NCBI RefSeq assembly: GCF_029989365.1
Contig: NZ_JAPRAQ010000009.1
Coordinates: 1 to 64,000, forward strand
Direction: 5' to 3'
Source of the DNA: Bradyrhizobium sp. Arg816
GTDB taxonomy: Bacteria > Pseudomonadota > Alphaproteobacteria > Rhizobiales > Xanthobacteraceae
DNA: 64,000 nt
Under the pieces are notes generated by a model. That model ran no database searches. It saw only the letters and a list, made by a program, of their open reading frames with translations, and was not told the DNA's origin. Within the stretch, counting starts at the first letter, position 1; every line of letters starts with the position of its first letter. The position numbers were made by a program, and so were the translations under genes. Of the stretch, positions 1-7,539 are shown piece after piece.

Positions 1-51
1 CGGCATCAGCGCTTCCACAAAGCTCGGCTGTCCCGTCTGCTTAACCGCCAT
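1..51 (-). CDS. Transposase, N-terminal fragment (runs off window)
   Basis: Only the first 17 codons lie in the window, starting at an ATG at 51 and reading left past base 1. The visible residues begin MAVKQTGQPSF and continue FVEALMP, which resembles the N-terminus of IS5-type (DDE) transposases as I remember them; no catalytic motif is visible, so this is a tentative identification. The start is preceded by GGAGGG about six bases upstream, a convincing ribosome binding site. If correct, the insertion sequence lies to the left of the window and its end is between this start and about position 110. Confidence 0.4.
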   Translation of the reverse strand, partial: MAVKQTGQPSFVEALMP

Positions 52-112
52 CGCTACCCTCCAAGGCTTTGCCCGAGGGAATCACAATTGACGAATTACG
101 CAACAGGCCCAC
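52..112. mobile_element. Possible terminal segment of the insertion sequence
   Basis: The segment lies upstream of the putative transposase start. Read on the minus strand it begins GGGCCTGTTGCGTAATTC near 110 and runs into the ribosome binding site. Immediately outside, 108-120 reads cccacaaggggag, one arm of the CCCTCTCCCC/GGGGAGAGGG intergenic repeat seen elsewhere in the window, so the element may have landed in such a repeat. The other end and the target duplication are outside the window. Confidence 0.3.
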
Positions 113-132
113 AAGGGGAGAAGGAAGAAAGA

Positions 133-531
133 TCACACCGGCAAAAACCGCTTCAGCGCCGGCATGAAGAAGATCCCGAGATTGATCGCAAAGCCGATGC
201 TCCAGAGGATCGAGCGCAATGTCGGGCGGTTGCCGAGATAGGTCAGCACGTAGGCGATCCGCACGATCAGGAACAGCACGGCGAGCTCGTCGATCAGCCG
301 CTGCGGCGAATCCCGGAATTCGGCAAGCAGCACCGCGAAGGCGAAGAACGGAAAGGTCTCGATGCCGTTCTGGTGGGCACCGAGCGCGCGCTGCGCCAGC
401 GCATCCTCGAAGAAGGCGGGGTCGCGCGGCCGGGAATTGTCGAACGTGCGAAACCGCGTCCATTTGATCGAGACGATCGTCGACAGATAAAGCAGCAGCG
501 CTCCAAATACGCACCATTCCGCGAGCGTCAT
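133..531 (-). CDS. MAPEG family membrane protein
   Basis: A 132-residue protein with four predicted membrane segments (about residues 5-24, 58-72, 82-103 and 110-128) and the arrangement of the MAPEG superfamily (membrane-associated eicosanoid and glutathione metabolism). Bacterial members are inner-membrane proteins of mostly unknown substrate, some with glutathione-linked activity. The start is the ATG at 531 because GGAGGAAAG sits just upstream; an upstream extension lacks such a site and would overlap hemH. It is divergent from hemH, with the control region of both between 532 and 613. The specific function cannot be read from the sequence. Confidence 0.8.
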   Translation of the reverse strand: MTLAEWCVFGALLLYLSTIVSIKWTRFRTFDNSRPRDPAFFEDALAQRALGAHQNGIETFPFFAFAVLLAEFRDSPQRLIDELAVLFLIVRIAYVLTYLGNRPTLRSILWSIGFAINLGIFFMPALKRFLPV

Positions 532-613
532 CTTTCCTCCCCCGCTTGGGCGCGACCCTAGCGAAACCGGCCTCATCTTGACAAGTTCGGAGCAACGCGC
601 GACGCAACTGATC

Positions 614-1651
614 ATGACGACAATTGCCCCCATCGCAGCGCAAAAGCCCGCCGTCCGGTCCAGCCTGCGGCGCGTCGGCGTGCTCCTGGTCAACCTCGGC
701 ACGCCCGATACGGCCGATGCGCCCGGCGTGCGGGTCTATCTCAAGGAGTTCCTCTCGGACGCCCGCGTCATCGAGGACCAGGGGCTGGTCTGGCAGTTCG
801 TGCTCAACGGCATCATCCTGCGCAGCCGTCCCCGCACCAAGGCGCTGGACTATCAGAAGATCTGGAACAATGAGCGGAACGAGTCGCCGCTGAAGACCAT
901 CACGCGCTCGCAGAGCGACAAGCTCGCGGCCGCACTGTCTGACAGCGACCACGTCGTCGTGGACTGGGCGATGCGTTACGGCAATCCCTCGATCAAGTCG
1001 GGCATCGATGCGCTGATCGCGAAGGGGTGCGACCGCATCCTCGCCGTGCCGCTCTATCCGCAATATTCCGCCTCGACCTCGGCGACGGTCTGCGACGAAG
1101 TGTTCCGCGTGCTCGCCCGCTTGCGTAACCAGCCGACGCTGCGGGTGACGCCGCCTTATTACGAGGACGAGGCCTATATCGAGGCGCTCGCGATCTCGAT
1201 CGAGACGCATCTGGCAACGCTGCCCTTCACGCCGGAGCTGATCGTCGCGTCCTTCCACGGCATGCCGAAATCCTATGTCGACAAGGGCGATCCCTATCAG
1301 TCCCACTGCGTCGCCACGACCGAGGCGCTGCGTCGCCGGCTCGGCATGGACGAGACGAAACTGCTGCTGACCTTCCAGTCGCGCTTCGGCAATGACGAGT
1401 GGCTCCAGCCCTACACCGACAGGACCATGGAGCGGCTGGCCAAGGAAGGCGTGCGTCGCATCGCGGTGGTGACCCCCGGCTTCGCCGCCGACTGCCTGGA
1501 GACGCTGGAGGAGATCGCGCAGGAGAATGCCGAGATCTTCAAGCACAATGGCGGCGAGCAGTTTTCCGCGATCCCCTGCCTCAACGACAGCGTATCTGGC
1601 ATGGACGTGATCCGCACCCTGGTGCTGCGCGAGCTTCAGGGCTGGATCTGA
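614..1651 (+). CDS. hemH: Ferrochelatase (protohaem ferro-lyase)
   Basis: This enzyme inserts Fe2+ into protoporphyrin IX in the last step of haem synthesis. The 345-residue protein has the expected ferrochelatase length. Hallmarks include VGVLLVNLGTPDT near the N-terminus, LYPQYSASTSATV mid-protein, the catalytic-histidine segment ASFHGMPKSYVDKGDPY, FQSRFGNDEWLQPYT, and the C-terminal PGFAADCLETLEEI with the conserved glutamates. It matches the Bradyrhizobium japonicum protein closely as I remember it. An ATG at 614 is preferred over an in-frame TTG at 578, which would add 12 residues unlike the family. The stop codon overlaps the start of the next gene by one base, so the two are probably co-transcribed. 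Confidence 0.96.
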   Translation: MTTIAPIAAQKPAVRSSLRRVGVLLVNLGTPDTADAPGVRVYLKEFLSDARVIEDQGLVWQFVLNGIILRSRPRTKALDYQKIWNNERNESPLKTITRSQSDKLAAALSDSDHVVVDWAMRYGNPSIKSGIDALIAKGCDRILAVPLYPQYSASTSATVCDEVFRVLARLRNQPTLRVTPPYYEDEAYIEALAISIETHLATLPFTPELIVASFHGMPKSYVDKGDPYQSHCVATTEALRRRLGMDETKLLLTFQSRFGNDEWLQPYTDRTMERLAKEGVRRIAVVTPGFAADCLETLEEIAQENAEIFKHNGGEQFSAIPCLNDSVSGMDVIRTLVLRELQGWI

Positions 1652-2640
1652 TGGCGCGTCCCATGAACCGCCGCGAGACTTTGGCGCTTCTTGGGACGAT
1701 CGCCGCGCTGCCGGCCTCGGTGCTGGCGCAGCAGCCGAACGCCACGCGGCGGCTCGGCGTGCTCTCGGTCACGGCCGCGGATGACGCGATCGGGCAGGCC
1801 CGCAGCACGATCCTGGTCGAGACGCTCGCCGCCCATGGCTGGAAGGAGCACGACAATCTCAGGATCGATTGGCGCAGCGGCGCTGGCGACCGGGCGCGCA
1901 TCGCGCGCCTCGCCGACGAACTCGTGGCGCTCAAGCCGGACATCCTGCTCGCGGTCGGCACGCCCTCGGTCGAGGAGCTGCGCCAGCGCACCACGACGAT
2001 CCCGATCGTGTTCGCCGTCGTCACCGATCCCGTCAGCCAGGGCTTTGTCAAAAACCTCGCTTATCCCGGCGGCAACATCACCGGCTTCACCGATTATGAC
2101 GGCCCGCTCGCCGGCAAATGGCTGGAGATGCTGACGCAGGTCACGCCAAAGGTGTCCCGCGTCTTCGTCGTCTACAATCCAGCCACCGCGCCGTTCGCGC
2201 CCCTGATGCTGCACACGATCGAGGACGCCGCACGGACGCTTCACGTGACGGTCGAGGCAGCACCAGTTCACGACGCCGGCTCGATCGCCGCGCTGGCTTC
2301 GCGGAAGGATGGCGGCCTTTTGGTGCTGCCTGACTTCTTCACCATGGCCAATCGTGCCCAGCTCCTGGCTGCAATCGGTGAAGCCCGCGTGCCGGCGGTG
2401 TTCTGGAGCCGCACCTTCGTCGACGAGGGCGGGCTGATGTCCTACAGCACCGACAGCGCCGAGCAGCTCCGCCGCGCGGCCAACTACATCGATCGCATCC
2501 TGAAGGGCGCGCAGGCAGCCGACCTGCCGGTCCAGAATCCCACCAAGTTCGAGCTTGCGATCAACCTGAAGACGGTGAGGGCGCTGGGGTTGACGATGTC
2601 ACCCTCGTTGCTCGCGATCGCCAACACCGTGGTTGAATAG
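1651..2640 (+). CDS. ABC transporter substrate-binding protein (TrpX/PF04392 type)
   Basis: A 329-residue periplasmic binding protein. The N-terminus MARPMNRRETLALLG leads into a hydrophobic stretch ending in VLAQQ, a cleavable export signal. The mature part has the RRLGVLSV..DD start, LVALKPDILLAVGTPS, the TTTIPIVFAVVTDPVSQGFV motif and PGGNITGF, all typical of the PF04392 family of binding proteins encoded in rhizobia and other soil bacteria. The ATG overlaps the hemH stop codon by one base, implying translational coupling. No permease or ATPase gene follows, so the ligand and partners are unknown; it may be an orphan binding protein. Its link to haem synthesis is only positional. Confidence 0.85.
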   Translation: MARPMNRRETLALLGTIAALPASVLAQQPNATRRLGVLSVTAADDAIGQARSTILVETLAAHGWKEHDNLRIDWRSGAGDRARIARLADELVALKPDILLAVGTPSVEELRQRTTTIPIVFAVVTDPVSQGFVKNLAYPGGNITGFTDYDGPLAGKWLEMLTQVTPKVSRVFVVYNPATAPFAPLMLHTIEDAARTLHVTVEAAPVHDAGSIAALASRKDGGLLVLPDFFTMANRAQLLAAIGEARVPAVFWSRTFVDEGGLMSYSTDSAEQLRRAANYIDRILKGAQAADLPVQNPTKFELAINLKTVRALGLTMSPSLLAIANTVVE

Positions 2641-2746
2641 GGGCGCCGATGCTGCCTTCGACTGGTGATTCCAGAATTCCTGGGGCAGAATGACGGTGGG
2701 GATGTTGCCGCGAGCGATGCGGCTCGAACGGGGCGGGCGCGATTGC

Positions 2747-3274
2747 ATGCGGGGATTGTTGCTTGTAGCTGTCGTGGCCTGCGGACTCGCCGGCTGCAAC
2801 ACGACCGGGGACGTAGCGTCGACCATGTATCCGGAAGCAGTGCGGGCCGGCGGTGCCGTCAAGAGTGATACGGCCATCGTCCTGGTCGCAAACGGCGGCA
2901 GCGAGACGATCAACTATCTTCAGTTCGTTCACAACGGCTTTCCCGCGATCAATGCGCGAGGGATCAGCCTTGCTCCGGACGGCCTTGTTGCGATTCCGGT
3001 CGCGGTCGGAACGACGGGGCTTGAGCTGCAAAACTATACGACGACGGGTCGCCCGGGCACCTATCTCCCGAATGGCGCGTCGATGGGATTCGTGCCGGTG
3101 CATACGCCCAAGATCGATCTTCCCTCCCCTGGACTGTATTACGTTGCGACCGTCTTTCCGGGGCAGCAACGCAGCTTCGAGACAAGGCCGACGGCCGTCC
3201 AACTGGCGAAGCTGCGCAAGGAGCGGCCCGAGCTCGCCGCGCTGAAGCCGGTGAATTTTACATGGTCCAACTAG
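2747..3274 (+). CDS. Putative lipoprotein of unknown function
   Basis: A 175-residue protein beginning MRGLLLVAVVACGLAGC; LAGC is a lipobox, with Cys17 as the likely lipidated residue, so it should be anchored to a membrane. The mature part has no domain I recognise: residues 40-130 look like an all-beta fold, followed by a basic C-terminus. The ATG at 2747 is chosen because it puts the lipobox at the usual distance; an in-frame start at 2690 would bury the signal peptide. It stands alone between the binding protein and qmcA. Confidence 0.7.
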   Translation: MRGLLLVAVVACGLAGCNTTGDVASTMYPEAVRAGGAVKSDTAIVLVANGGSETINYLQFVHNGFPAINARGISLAPDGLVAIPVAVGTTGLELQNYTTTGRPGTYLPNGASMGFVPVHTPKIDLPSPGLYYVATVFPGQQRSFETRPTAVQLAKLRKERPELAALKPVNFTWSN

Positions 3275-3465
3275 GACACCGTTGCTAGGTTGCCGCCGTG
3301 CCGTTTCAAGGGTTTTCTCACAATACTTATCGGCGATCGTTCCGCCTCCGTACTTCTTGTGGAAATGTCGCTCCGCGCCGACGTGAATGGTGACCGCTGA
3401 ACCGGTAAGGTCACGTTCCCGACCAATGACAGCGCGGGAAGGGGCTTTCCCGCCTTGGAGGAAAT

Positions 3466-4470
3466 ATGAGCGGTTTCGATGTTTTCGCGATTGTTCTGGT
3501 TTTGCTCGTCATCGTCACGCTGGTTGCCGGCGTGAAGACGGTGCCGCAGGGCTATGACTGGACCATCGAGCGGTTCGGCAAATACACCCAGACGCTGAGC
3601 CCCGGGCTCAATCTGATCGTACCCTATTTCGATCGCGTCGGGCGCAAGATCAACATGATGGAGCAGGTGATCGACATTCCCGAGCAGGAGGTCATCACCA
3701 AGGACAACGCCACCGTGACGGTGGACGGCGTCGCCTTCTATCAGGTGTTCGACGCCGCGAAGGCGAGCTACGAAGTCGCCAACCTCAACCAGGCGATCAC
3801 GGTCCTGACCATGACCAACATCCGCTCGGTGATGGGCTCGATGGACCTCGACCAGGTGCTGTCGCACCGCGACGAGATCAACGAGCGCCTGCTCCGCGTC
3901 GTCGACGCCGCGGTCTCGCCCTGGGGCGTCAAGGTCAACCGCATCGAGATCAAGGACATCGTGCCGCCCGCCGACCTCGTCGAAGCCATGGGCCGGCAGA
4001 TGAAGGCCGAGCGCGTCAAGCGCGCCGACATTCTGTCCGCCGAAGGCCAGCGCCAGTCCGAGATCCTGCGCGCCGAGGGAGCCAAGCAGGGGCAGATCCT
4101 CCAGGCCGAGGGCCGCAAGGAAGCCGCGTTCCGCGACGCCGAGGCCCGCGAACGTTCCGCCGAGGCCGAGGCCAAGGCGACGCAGATGGTCAGTGAGGCC
4201 ATCTCCAAGGGAGACGTCGCCGCGCTGAACTATTTCATCGCCGACAAATATATCAAGGCGTTCGGGCAGCTGGCCGACTCGCCGAACCAGAAGGTCATCA
4301 TGCTTCCGGTCGAAGCGATGAGCATGCTGGGCTCGCTCGCCGGCATCGGCGAGATCGCCAAGGCAACGTTCGGAGAAAGCGCGGCGTCCGCGGCCGCTGC
4401 CGCCCGCCGTGGCGGGTCGGTGCCGACGACCGGCCCCACGCCGCCGGCGGTGCCGCCCCGGCAGGGATAA
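3466..4470 (+). CDS. qmcA: SPFH/band 7 (stomatin-like) membrane protein, QmcA family
   Basis: A 334-residue protein with one N-terminal membrane helix (residues 5-25) and an SPFH/band-7 domain (about 30-200: VPQGYDWTIERFGKYTQTLSPG, DIPEQEVITKDNATVTVDG, KDIVPPADLVEAMGRQMKAER). It is followed by an alanine/glutamate-rich coiled coil (about 195-250) and a proline-rich tail. Family members oligomerise in membrane microdomains and are thought to modulate proteases or membrane organisation. GGAGG lies seven bases before the ATG. It is followed by an NfeD-family gene, the classic partner of bacterial stomatins, which supports the assignment. Confidence 0.93.
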   Translation: MSGFDVFAIVLVLLVIVTLVAGVKTVPQGYDWTIERFGKYTQTLSPGLNLIVPYFDRVGRKINMMEQVIDIPEQEVITKDNATVTVDGVAFYQVFDAAKASYEVANLNQAITVLTMTNIRSVMGSMDLDQVLSHRDEINERLLRVVDAAVSPWGVKVNRIEIKDIVPPADLVEAMGRQMKAERVKRADILSAEGQRQSEILRAEGAKQGQILQAEGRKEAAFRDAEARERSAEAEAKATQMVSEAISKGDVAALNYFIADKYIKAFGQLADSPNQKVIMLPVEAMSMLGSLAGIGEIAKATFGESAASAAAAARRGGSVPTTGPTPPAVPPRQG

Positions 4471-4473
4471 TCA

Positions 4474-4566
4474 AAGCGCATGCGCTTCCGATGAGGGCAT
4501 GCGTCAATTTAAAGCGCATGCCCCGGAAAAGTGGAGACCGGTTTTCCGATCAGGGCATGCGCCAAT
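4474..4566. repeat. RIME-like palindromic intergenic repeat, copy 1
   Basis: The gap between qmcA and the NfeD gene contains GCGCATGCGC and then a unit ccggaaaagtgg-(n)-accggttttcc flanked by GGGCATGCG/GCATGCGCC arms. The core CCGGAAAAGTGG..ACCGGTTTTCCGAT recurs at 58986-59017. This type of palindromic element is widespread in Rhizobiales intergenic regions. Being inside an operon it would be transcribed as a stable hairpin. Confidence 0.75.
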
Positions 4567-4582
4567 AGAAGGAGGTCGTGTC

Positions 4583-5026
4583 ATGACCGACATGTTCGTA
4601 TCGCTCGGCACCTGGAATTGGCTGATCTTCGGCTTCATCCTGATGGCGCTGGAAGTGCTGGCGCCGGGCGTATTCCTGTTCTGGCTCGGGCTCGCCGCGT
4701 TGCTGGTCGGCCTGATCTCCTTTGCTGTCGCCGTGTCGTGGCAGATCCAGCTCGTGATGTTCGCAATCTTCGCGGCCGCCGCCGTGCCGGTGTGGCGCCG
4801 GCTGGCGCGGCCGAAGCTGGACGCAAGCGCCAGCCCCTTCCTGAACAAGCGAAGCGAGGCATTGCTCGGCCGCGAGTTCACGCTGGAGAAGCCGATCATC
4901 GACGGCAACGGCACCGTGCGCCTCGGCGACACGGTCTGGCGCGTGGCCGGGCCCGATACGCCGGCCGGGACGCGGGTGAAGGTGGTGCAGGTGGACGGTG
5001 CGAATTTGACGGTGGCCGCGGCGTAG
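4583..5026 (+). CDS. NfeD family protein (stomatin operon partner)
   Basis: A 147-residue inner-membrane protein of the short NfeD type: a short N-terminus, two or three membrane helices (about residues 10-70, including an amphipathic PGVFLFWLGLAALLVG), then a C-terminal OB-fold-like NfeD domain (about 85-145) containing LLGREFTLEKPI, NGTVRLGDTVWRV and AGTRVKVVQVDG. GGAGG sits six bases before the ATG at 4583; longer readings lack a ribosome site. NfeD proteins act with SPFH proteins such as the qmcA product just upstream. The two genes are 112 bases apart, separated by a palindromic repeat. Confidence 0.9.
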   Translation: MTDMFVSLGTWNWLIFGFILMALEVLAPGVFLFWLGLAALLVGLISFAVAVSWQIQLVMFAIFAAAAVPVWRRLARPKLDASASPFLNKRSEALLGREFTLEKPIIDGNGTVRLGDTVWRVAGPDTPAGTRVKVVQVDGANLTVAAA

Positions 5027-5030
5027 CCGC

Positions 5031-5220
5031 GCTTACCCTCCCCTGGAGGGGGAGGGTCGATCGCGCGAAGCGCGAGCGGGGTGGGGTGATCTCTCCACGC
5101 GGGCACTGTAGGCTGTGGAGGCACCGTCACCCCACCCCGTCTCACATTTCGCTGCGCTCCATGTGAGCCGACCCACGGGCGAGCTACGCTCGTCCCGGAC
5201 CCCTCCAGGGGAGGGTAAGC
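5031..5220. repeat. Dispersed inverted repeat of the CCCTCCCCTGGAGGG type
   Basis: Outer arms CTTACCCTCCCCTGGAGG (5032-5049) and CCCTCCAGGGGAGGGTAAG (5201-5219) are inverted, and the interior contains further short inverted segments. It fills the space between the NfeD gene and the HxlR gene, which are convergent, and could act as a transcriptional barrier. Confidence 0.7.
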
Positions 5221-5229
5221 GAGAAGACC

Positions 5230-5556
5230 TCACTTCTGCCACCTCTCCGCGAACCGGTGCAGCGGCATGAACGTCTCGCACAGCTCGCGCCCAAGCGCCG
5301 TCAGCCCGTAACCTCCTCCGTCGCCCAGCTCCACGAACCCCGCGTCGCGCAGCTCCGTCAGCCGCGCCTGCAGCACCGTCGGCGAGGCCTCGTCGCAGGC
5401 GGCGCGCAGCGCGCGGGAGGTGAGGGGGGCGTCGCGCAATTCCCACAGGATCCGCAGGCTCCAGCGTCGGCCGAGGAGGTCGAGCAGCGCCATGATCGGC
5501 CGGCCGGTGCGCGAGCCGCGCACCGTCCGGGTCCCTGATGCTGCCTGCTTCGCCAT
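5230..5556 (-). CDS. HxlR family transcriptional regulator
   Basis: A 108-residue winged-helix protein. The core ALLDLLGRRWSLRILWELRDAP, then LTELRDAGFVE and LTALGREL, match the HxlR (MarR-like, one domain) family, whose members bind palindromic operators as dimers and often sense electrophiles or oxidants. It lacks the N-terminal cysteine typical of HypR/YodB. It is divergent from the CMD-family gene at 5629, with GTAGC-rich palindromes between them, so it most likely represses that gene and itself. Confidence 0.88.
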   Translation of the reverse strand: MAKQAASGTRTVRGSRTGRPIMALLDLLGRRWSLRILWELRDAPLTSRALRAACDEASPTVLQARLTELRDAGFVELGDGGGYGLTALGRELCETFMPLHRFAERWQK

Positions 5557-5576
5557 CCCGGCCCTCTTGCGCTGTG

Positions 5577-5614
5577 CTACAAATAATGTAGCGTATTGCT
5601 ACGATAATTGTAGC
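5577..5614. promoter_or_regulatory. Nested GTAGC/GCTAC palindromes, probable HxlR operator
   Basis: Three overlapping inverted repeats occupy the divergent promoter: CTACAAATAATGTAG at 5577-5591 (arms CTACA/TGTAG), GTAGC-GTATT-GCTAC at 5588-5602 and GCTAC-GATAATT-GTAGC at 5598-5614. The A+T-rich stretch stands out from the GC-rich surroundings. Its position between the HxlR gene and its divergent neighbour makes it the natural binding site. Confidence 0.7.
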
Positions 5615-5628
5615 AACGGAGACAGCTG

Positions 5629-6183
5629 ATGTCCCAGGCCACGCCGCGTATCGCGCCGCTCGTTCCGCCTTATCCCCCGGAGATCCAGGCCCAGTTCGAC
5701 CGCATCATGCGTGGCGCCCCGCCGCTGGCGCTGTTCCGGGTGATGGCGGGCCACGCCCGCGCCTGGGACAAGTTCCGCGCCGGCGGGCTTCTTGATCCGG
5801 GGCCACTTTCCCTGCGCCAGCGCGAGATCGTGATCGACCGGACCTGCGCGCTGACCGGATGCGAATATGAATGGGGCGTGCATGTCGCGATCTTCGCCGG
5901 GCCGGCGAAGCTCACCGAAGATGAGGTGCACGCCACCGTGCTGGGCGACGCGACGTCACCCTGCTGGTCGACGGCCGAGCAGGCGCTGATCGCCGCCGTC
6001 GACGCACTGCATCACCGCGCGACGTTGGACGACGCCGAATTCGCCGCGCTGTCGGCGCATTACGACGAAGCCCAGATCCTGGAGATCATGCTGCTGTGCG
6101 GCTTCTACCGCACGGTGTCGTATCTGGCGAACGGGCTGAAGCTGCCGCTGGAGGAGAAGGCTGCGCGGTTTCCGGCGGTCTAA
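5629..6183 (+). CDS. Carboxymuconolactone decarboxylase (CMD) family protein
   Basis: A 184-residue all-helical protein with a CMD/AhpD-like core. The segment RQREIVIDRTCALTGCEYEWGVH is the family signature around residues 65-87, but it lacks the CxxC redox pair of AhpD peroxidases, so peroxidase activity is unlikely. Related proteins are decarboxylases or of unknown role. The start is the ATG at 5629, nine bases after GGAGA. It is divergent from the HxlR regulator and probably controlled by it through the palindromes in between. Confidence 0.85.
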   Translation: MSQATPRIAPLVPPYPPEIQAQFDRIMRGAPPLALFRVMAGHARAWDKFRAGGLLDPGPLSLRQREIVIDRTCALTGCEYEWGVHVAIFAGPAKLTEDEVHATVLGDATSPCWSTAEQALIAAVDALHHRATLDDAEFAALSAHYDEAQILEIMLLCGFYRTVSYLANGLKLPLEEKAARFPAV

Positions 6184-6221
6184 CCGCCGTCATTGCGAGC
6201 GTAGCGGTGCCGCTCTTGGTC

Positions 6222-6325
6222 CCTCATCCTGAGGAGCGCGGAACGCGCGTCTCGAAGGATGAAGGCCCGGCCGGTGGCCTCGCCCTTCGAGACGCGCGCC
6301 GTTGGCGCGCTCCTCAGGGTGAGGG
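6222..6325. repeat. Dispersed inverted repeat (CTCATCCTGAGGAGC type), copy 1
   Basis: The sequence opens CCTCATCCTGAGGAGCGCG and closes GCGCTCCTCAGGGTGAGG, with TCTCGAAGGATG and CCTTCGAGACGCGCG as an inner inverted pair. A second copy is at 60919-61036. A partial cattgcgagcgtagcg at 6190-6205 belongs to another family. It lies between the convergent CMD and isomerase genes. Confidence 0.75.
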
Positions 6326-6340
6326 TCAATACAGCGCGCC

Positions 6341-7348
6341 CTACGCCACGCCCGCCCGCAGCAGATCGTGCAGGTGCACGATGCCCACCACCTTGTCGGC
6401 TTCGGTCACGACCAGCGTCGTGATCTTGCTTGTGTTCAGCACCTCGATCATCTCGGTGGCGAGCATCGAGGGCGGCACGGTCTTCGGCTGCCTGGTCATG
6501 ATGTCGTCGACGGACGCCGTCAGGAGATCCGGCCGCATGTGGCGACGCAGATCGCCGTCGGTGATGATGCCCGCGATGCCGCCGGCATCGTCGACGATGC
6601 AGACGCACCCCAGGCCCTTGGCCGACATCTCCATCACCGCGTCCGACATCTTGGTGCCTTCAGGCTTGACCGGGATCTCCGCGCCCGTGCGCATGTAGTC
6701 GCGGACGAATTTCAGCATCGCGCCGAGCTTGCCGCCGGGGTGGAAATGCGCGAACTCCAGCGCGGTGAAGCCGCGGCCTTCGAGCAGCGCGATCGCAATG
6801 GCATCGCCGATTGCGGCCTGCATCAGCGTCGATGTGGTCGGCGCCAGATTGTGCGGGCAGGCCTCGCGCGCCTTCGGCAGCTCGATCACGATGTCGGCGG
6901 CTTGTCCCAGCGAAGACGCCGCGTTCGACGTCACCGCGATCATCGGGATCGCGAAGCGCGCCGAATAATTCACCAGCGTCTTCATCTCCGGCTGCTCGCC
7001 GGACCAGGACAGCGCCATGATGACGTCGTCGGTGGTGATCATGCCGAGGTCGCCATGGGCGGCTTCCGCGGTGTGGACGAAGAAGGCCGGCGTGCCGGTC
7101 GAGGCCAGCGTCGCCGCGATCTTGCGCGCCATGTGGCCGGACTTGCCGAGGCCGGTGACGATGACGCGGCCCTTGGCGTTGCGGATCAGGTCGACCGCCT
7201 TGGCGAATGTCGCGCCCAGCGGACCGCGCAGGGCGGCGGCGAGCGCATTGATGCCGCCGCTCTCCGTCTCCAGCGTGCGGAGCGCGGATTCGACGCTGTC
7301 GGGGATGGGGCCGGATGATGGGGTCATCAGCGGTTTCGAGCTCGGCAT
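6341..7348 (-). CDS. kdsD: D-arabinose 5-phosphate isomerase (KpsF/GutQ/KdsD family)
   Basis: This enzyme converts ribulose-5-phosphate to arabinose-5-phosphate, the first step towards Kdo of lipopolysaccharide. The 335-residue protein (family about 330) has an N-terminal SIS domain (about 45-180: GRVIVTGLGKSGHMARKIAATL, FVHTAEAAHGDLGMI, ALSWSGEQPE) and two C-terminal CBS domains (about 205-330). The catalytic segment EFAHFHPGGKLG is present. The ATG at 7348 gives the family length; an alternative ATG at 7453 with GGAG upstream would add 35 unlike residues. It is divergent from the outer-membrane protein at 7540. Confidence 0.92.
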   Translation of the reverse strand: MPSSKPLMTPSSGPIPDSVESALRTLETESGGINALAAALRGPLGATFAKAVDLIRNAKGRVIVTGLGKSGHMARKIAATLASTGTPAFFVHTAEAAHGDLGMITTDDVIMALSWSGEQPEMKTLVNYSARFAIPMIAVTSNAASSLGQAADIVIELPKAREACPHNLAPTTSTLMQAAIGDAIAIALLEGRGFTALEFAHFHPGGKLGAMLKFVRDYMRTGAEIPVKPEGTKMSDAVMEMSAKGLGCVCIVDDAGGIAGIITDGDLRRHMRPDLLTASVDDIMTRQPKTVPPSMLATEMIEVLNTSKITTLVVTEADKVVGIVHLHDLLRAGVA

Positions 7349-7539
7349 GTTCAGGTCCAGGGAGGAGGGGCGCTCGCCCGTTGGCGCCTGCTTAGCATGC
7401 CCGAGCGGGCGAGGCGACGCGGCCGCCAAAGCCCTCAACCGGTCATTAACCATAATTGTTTTAACTCCATTAACGATGGTTCCCGCCCGCGGGCGGAGGT
7501 CGTCGTGGAAGTCTTTGATTTCGTTGGAGTTCTTACATC

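Noticed and set aside
7440..7480. CtrA binding box
   Set aside because: The TTAA half-sites have spacing of five rather than seven bases, so the consensus is not met.
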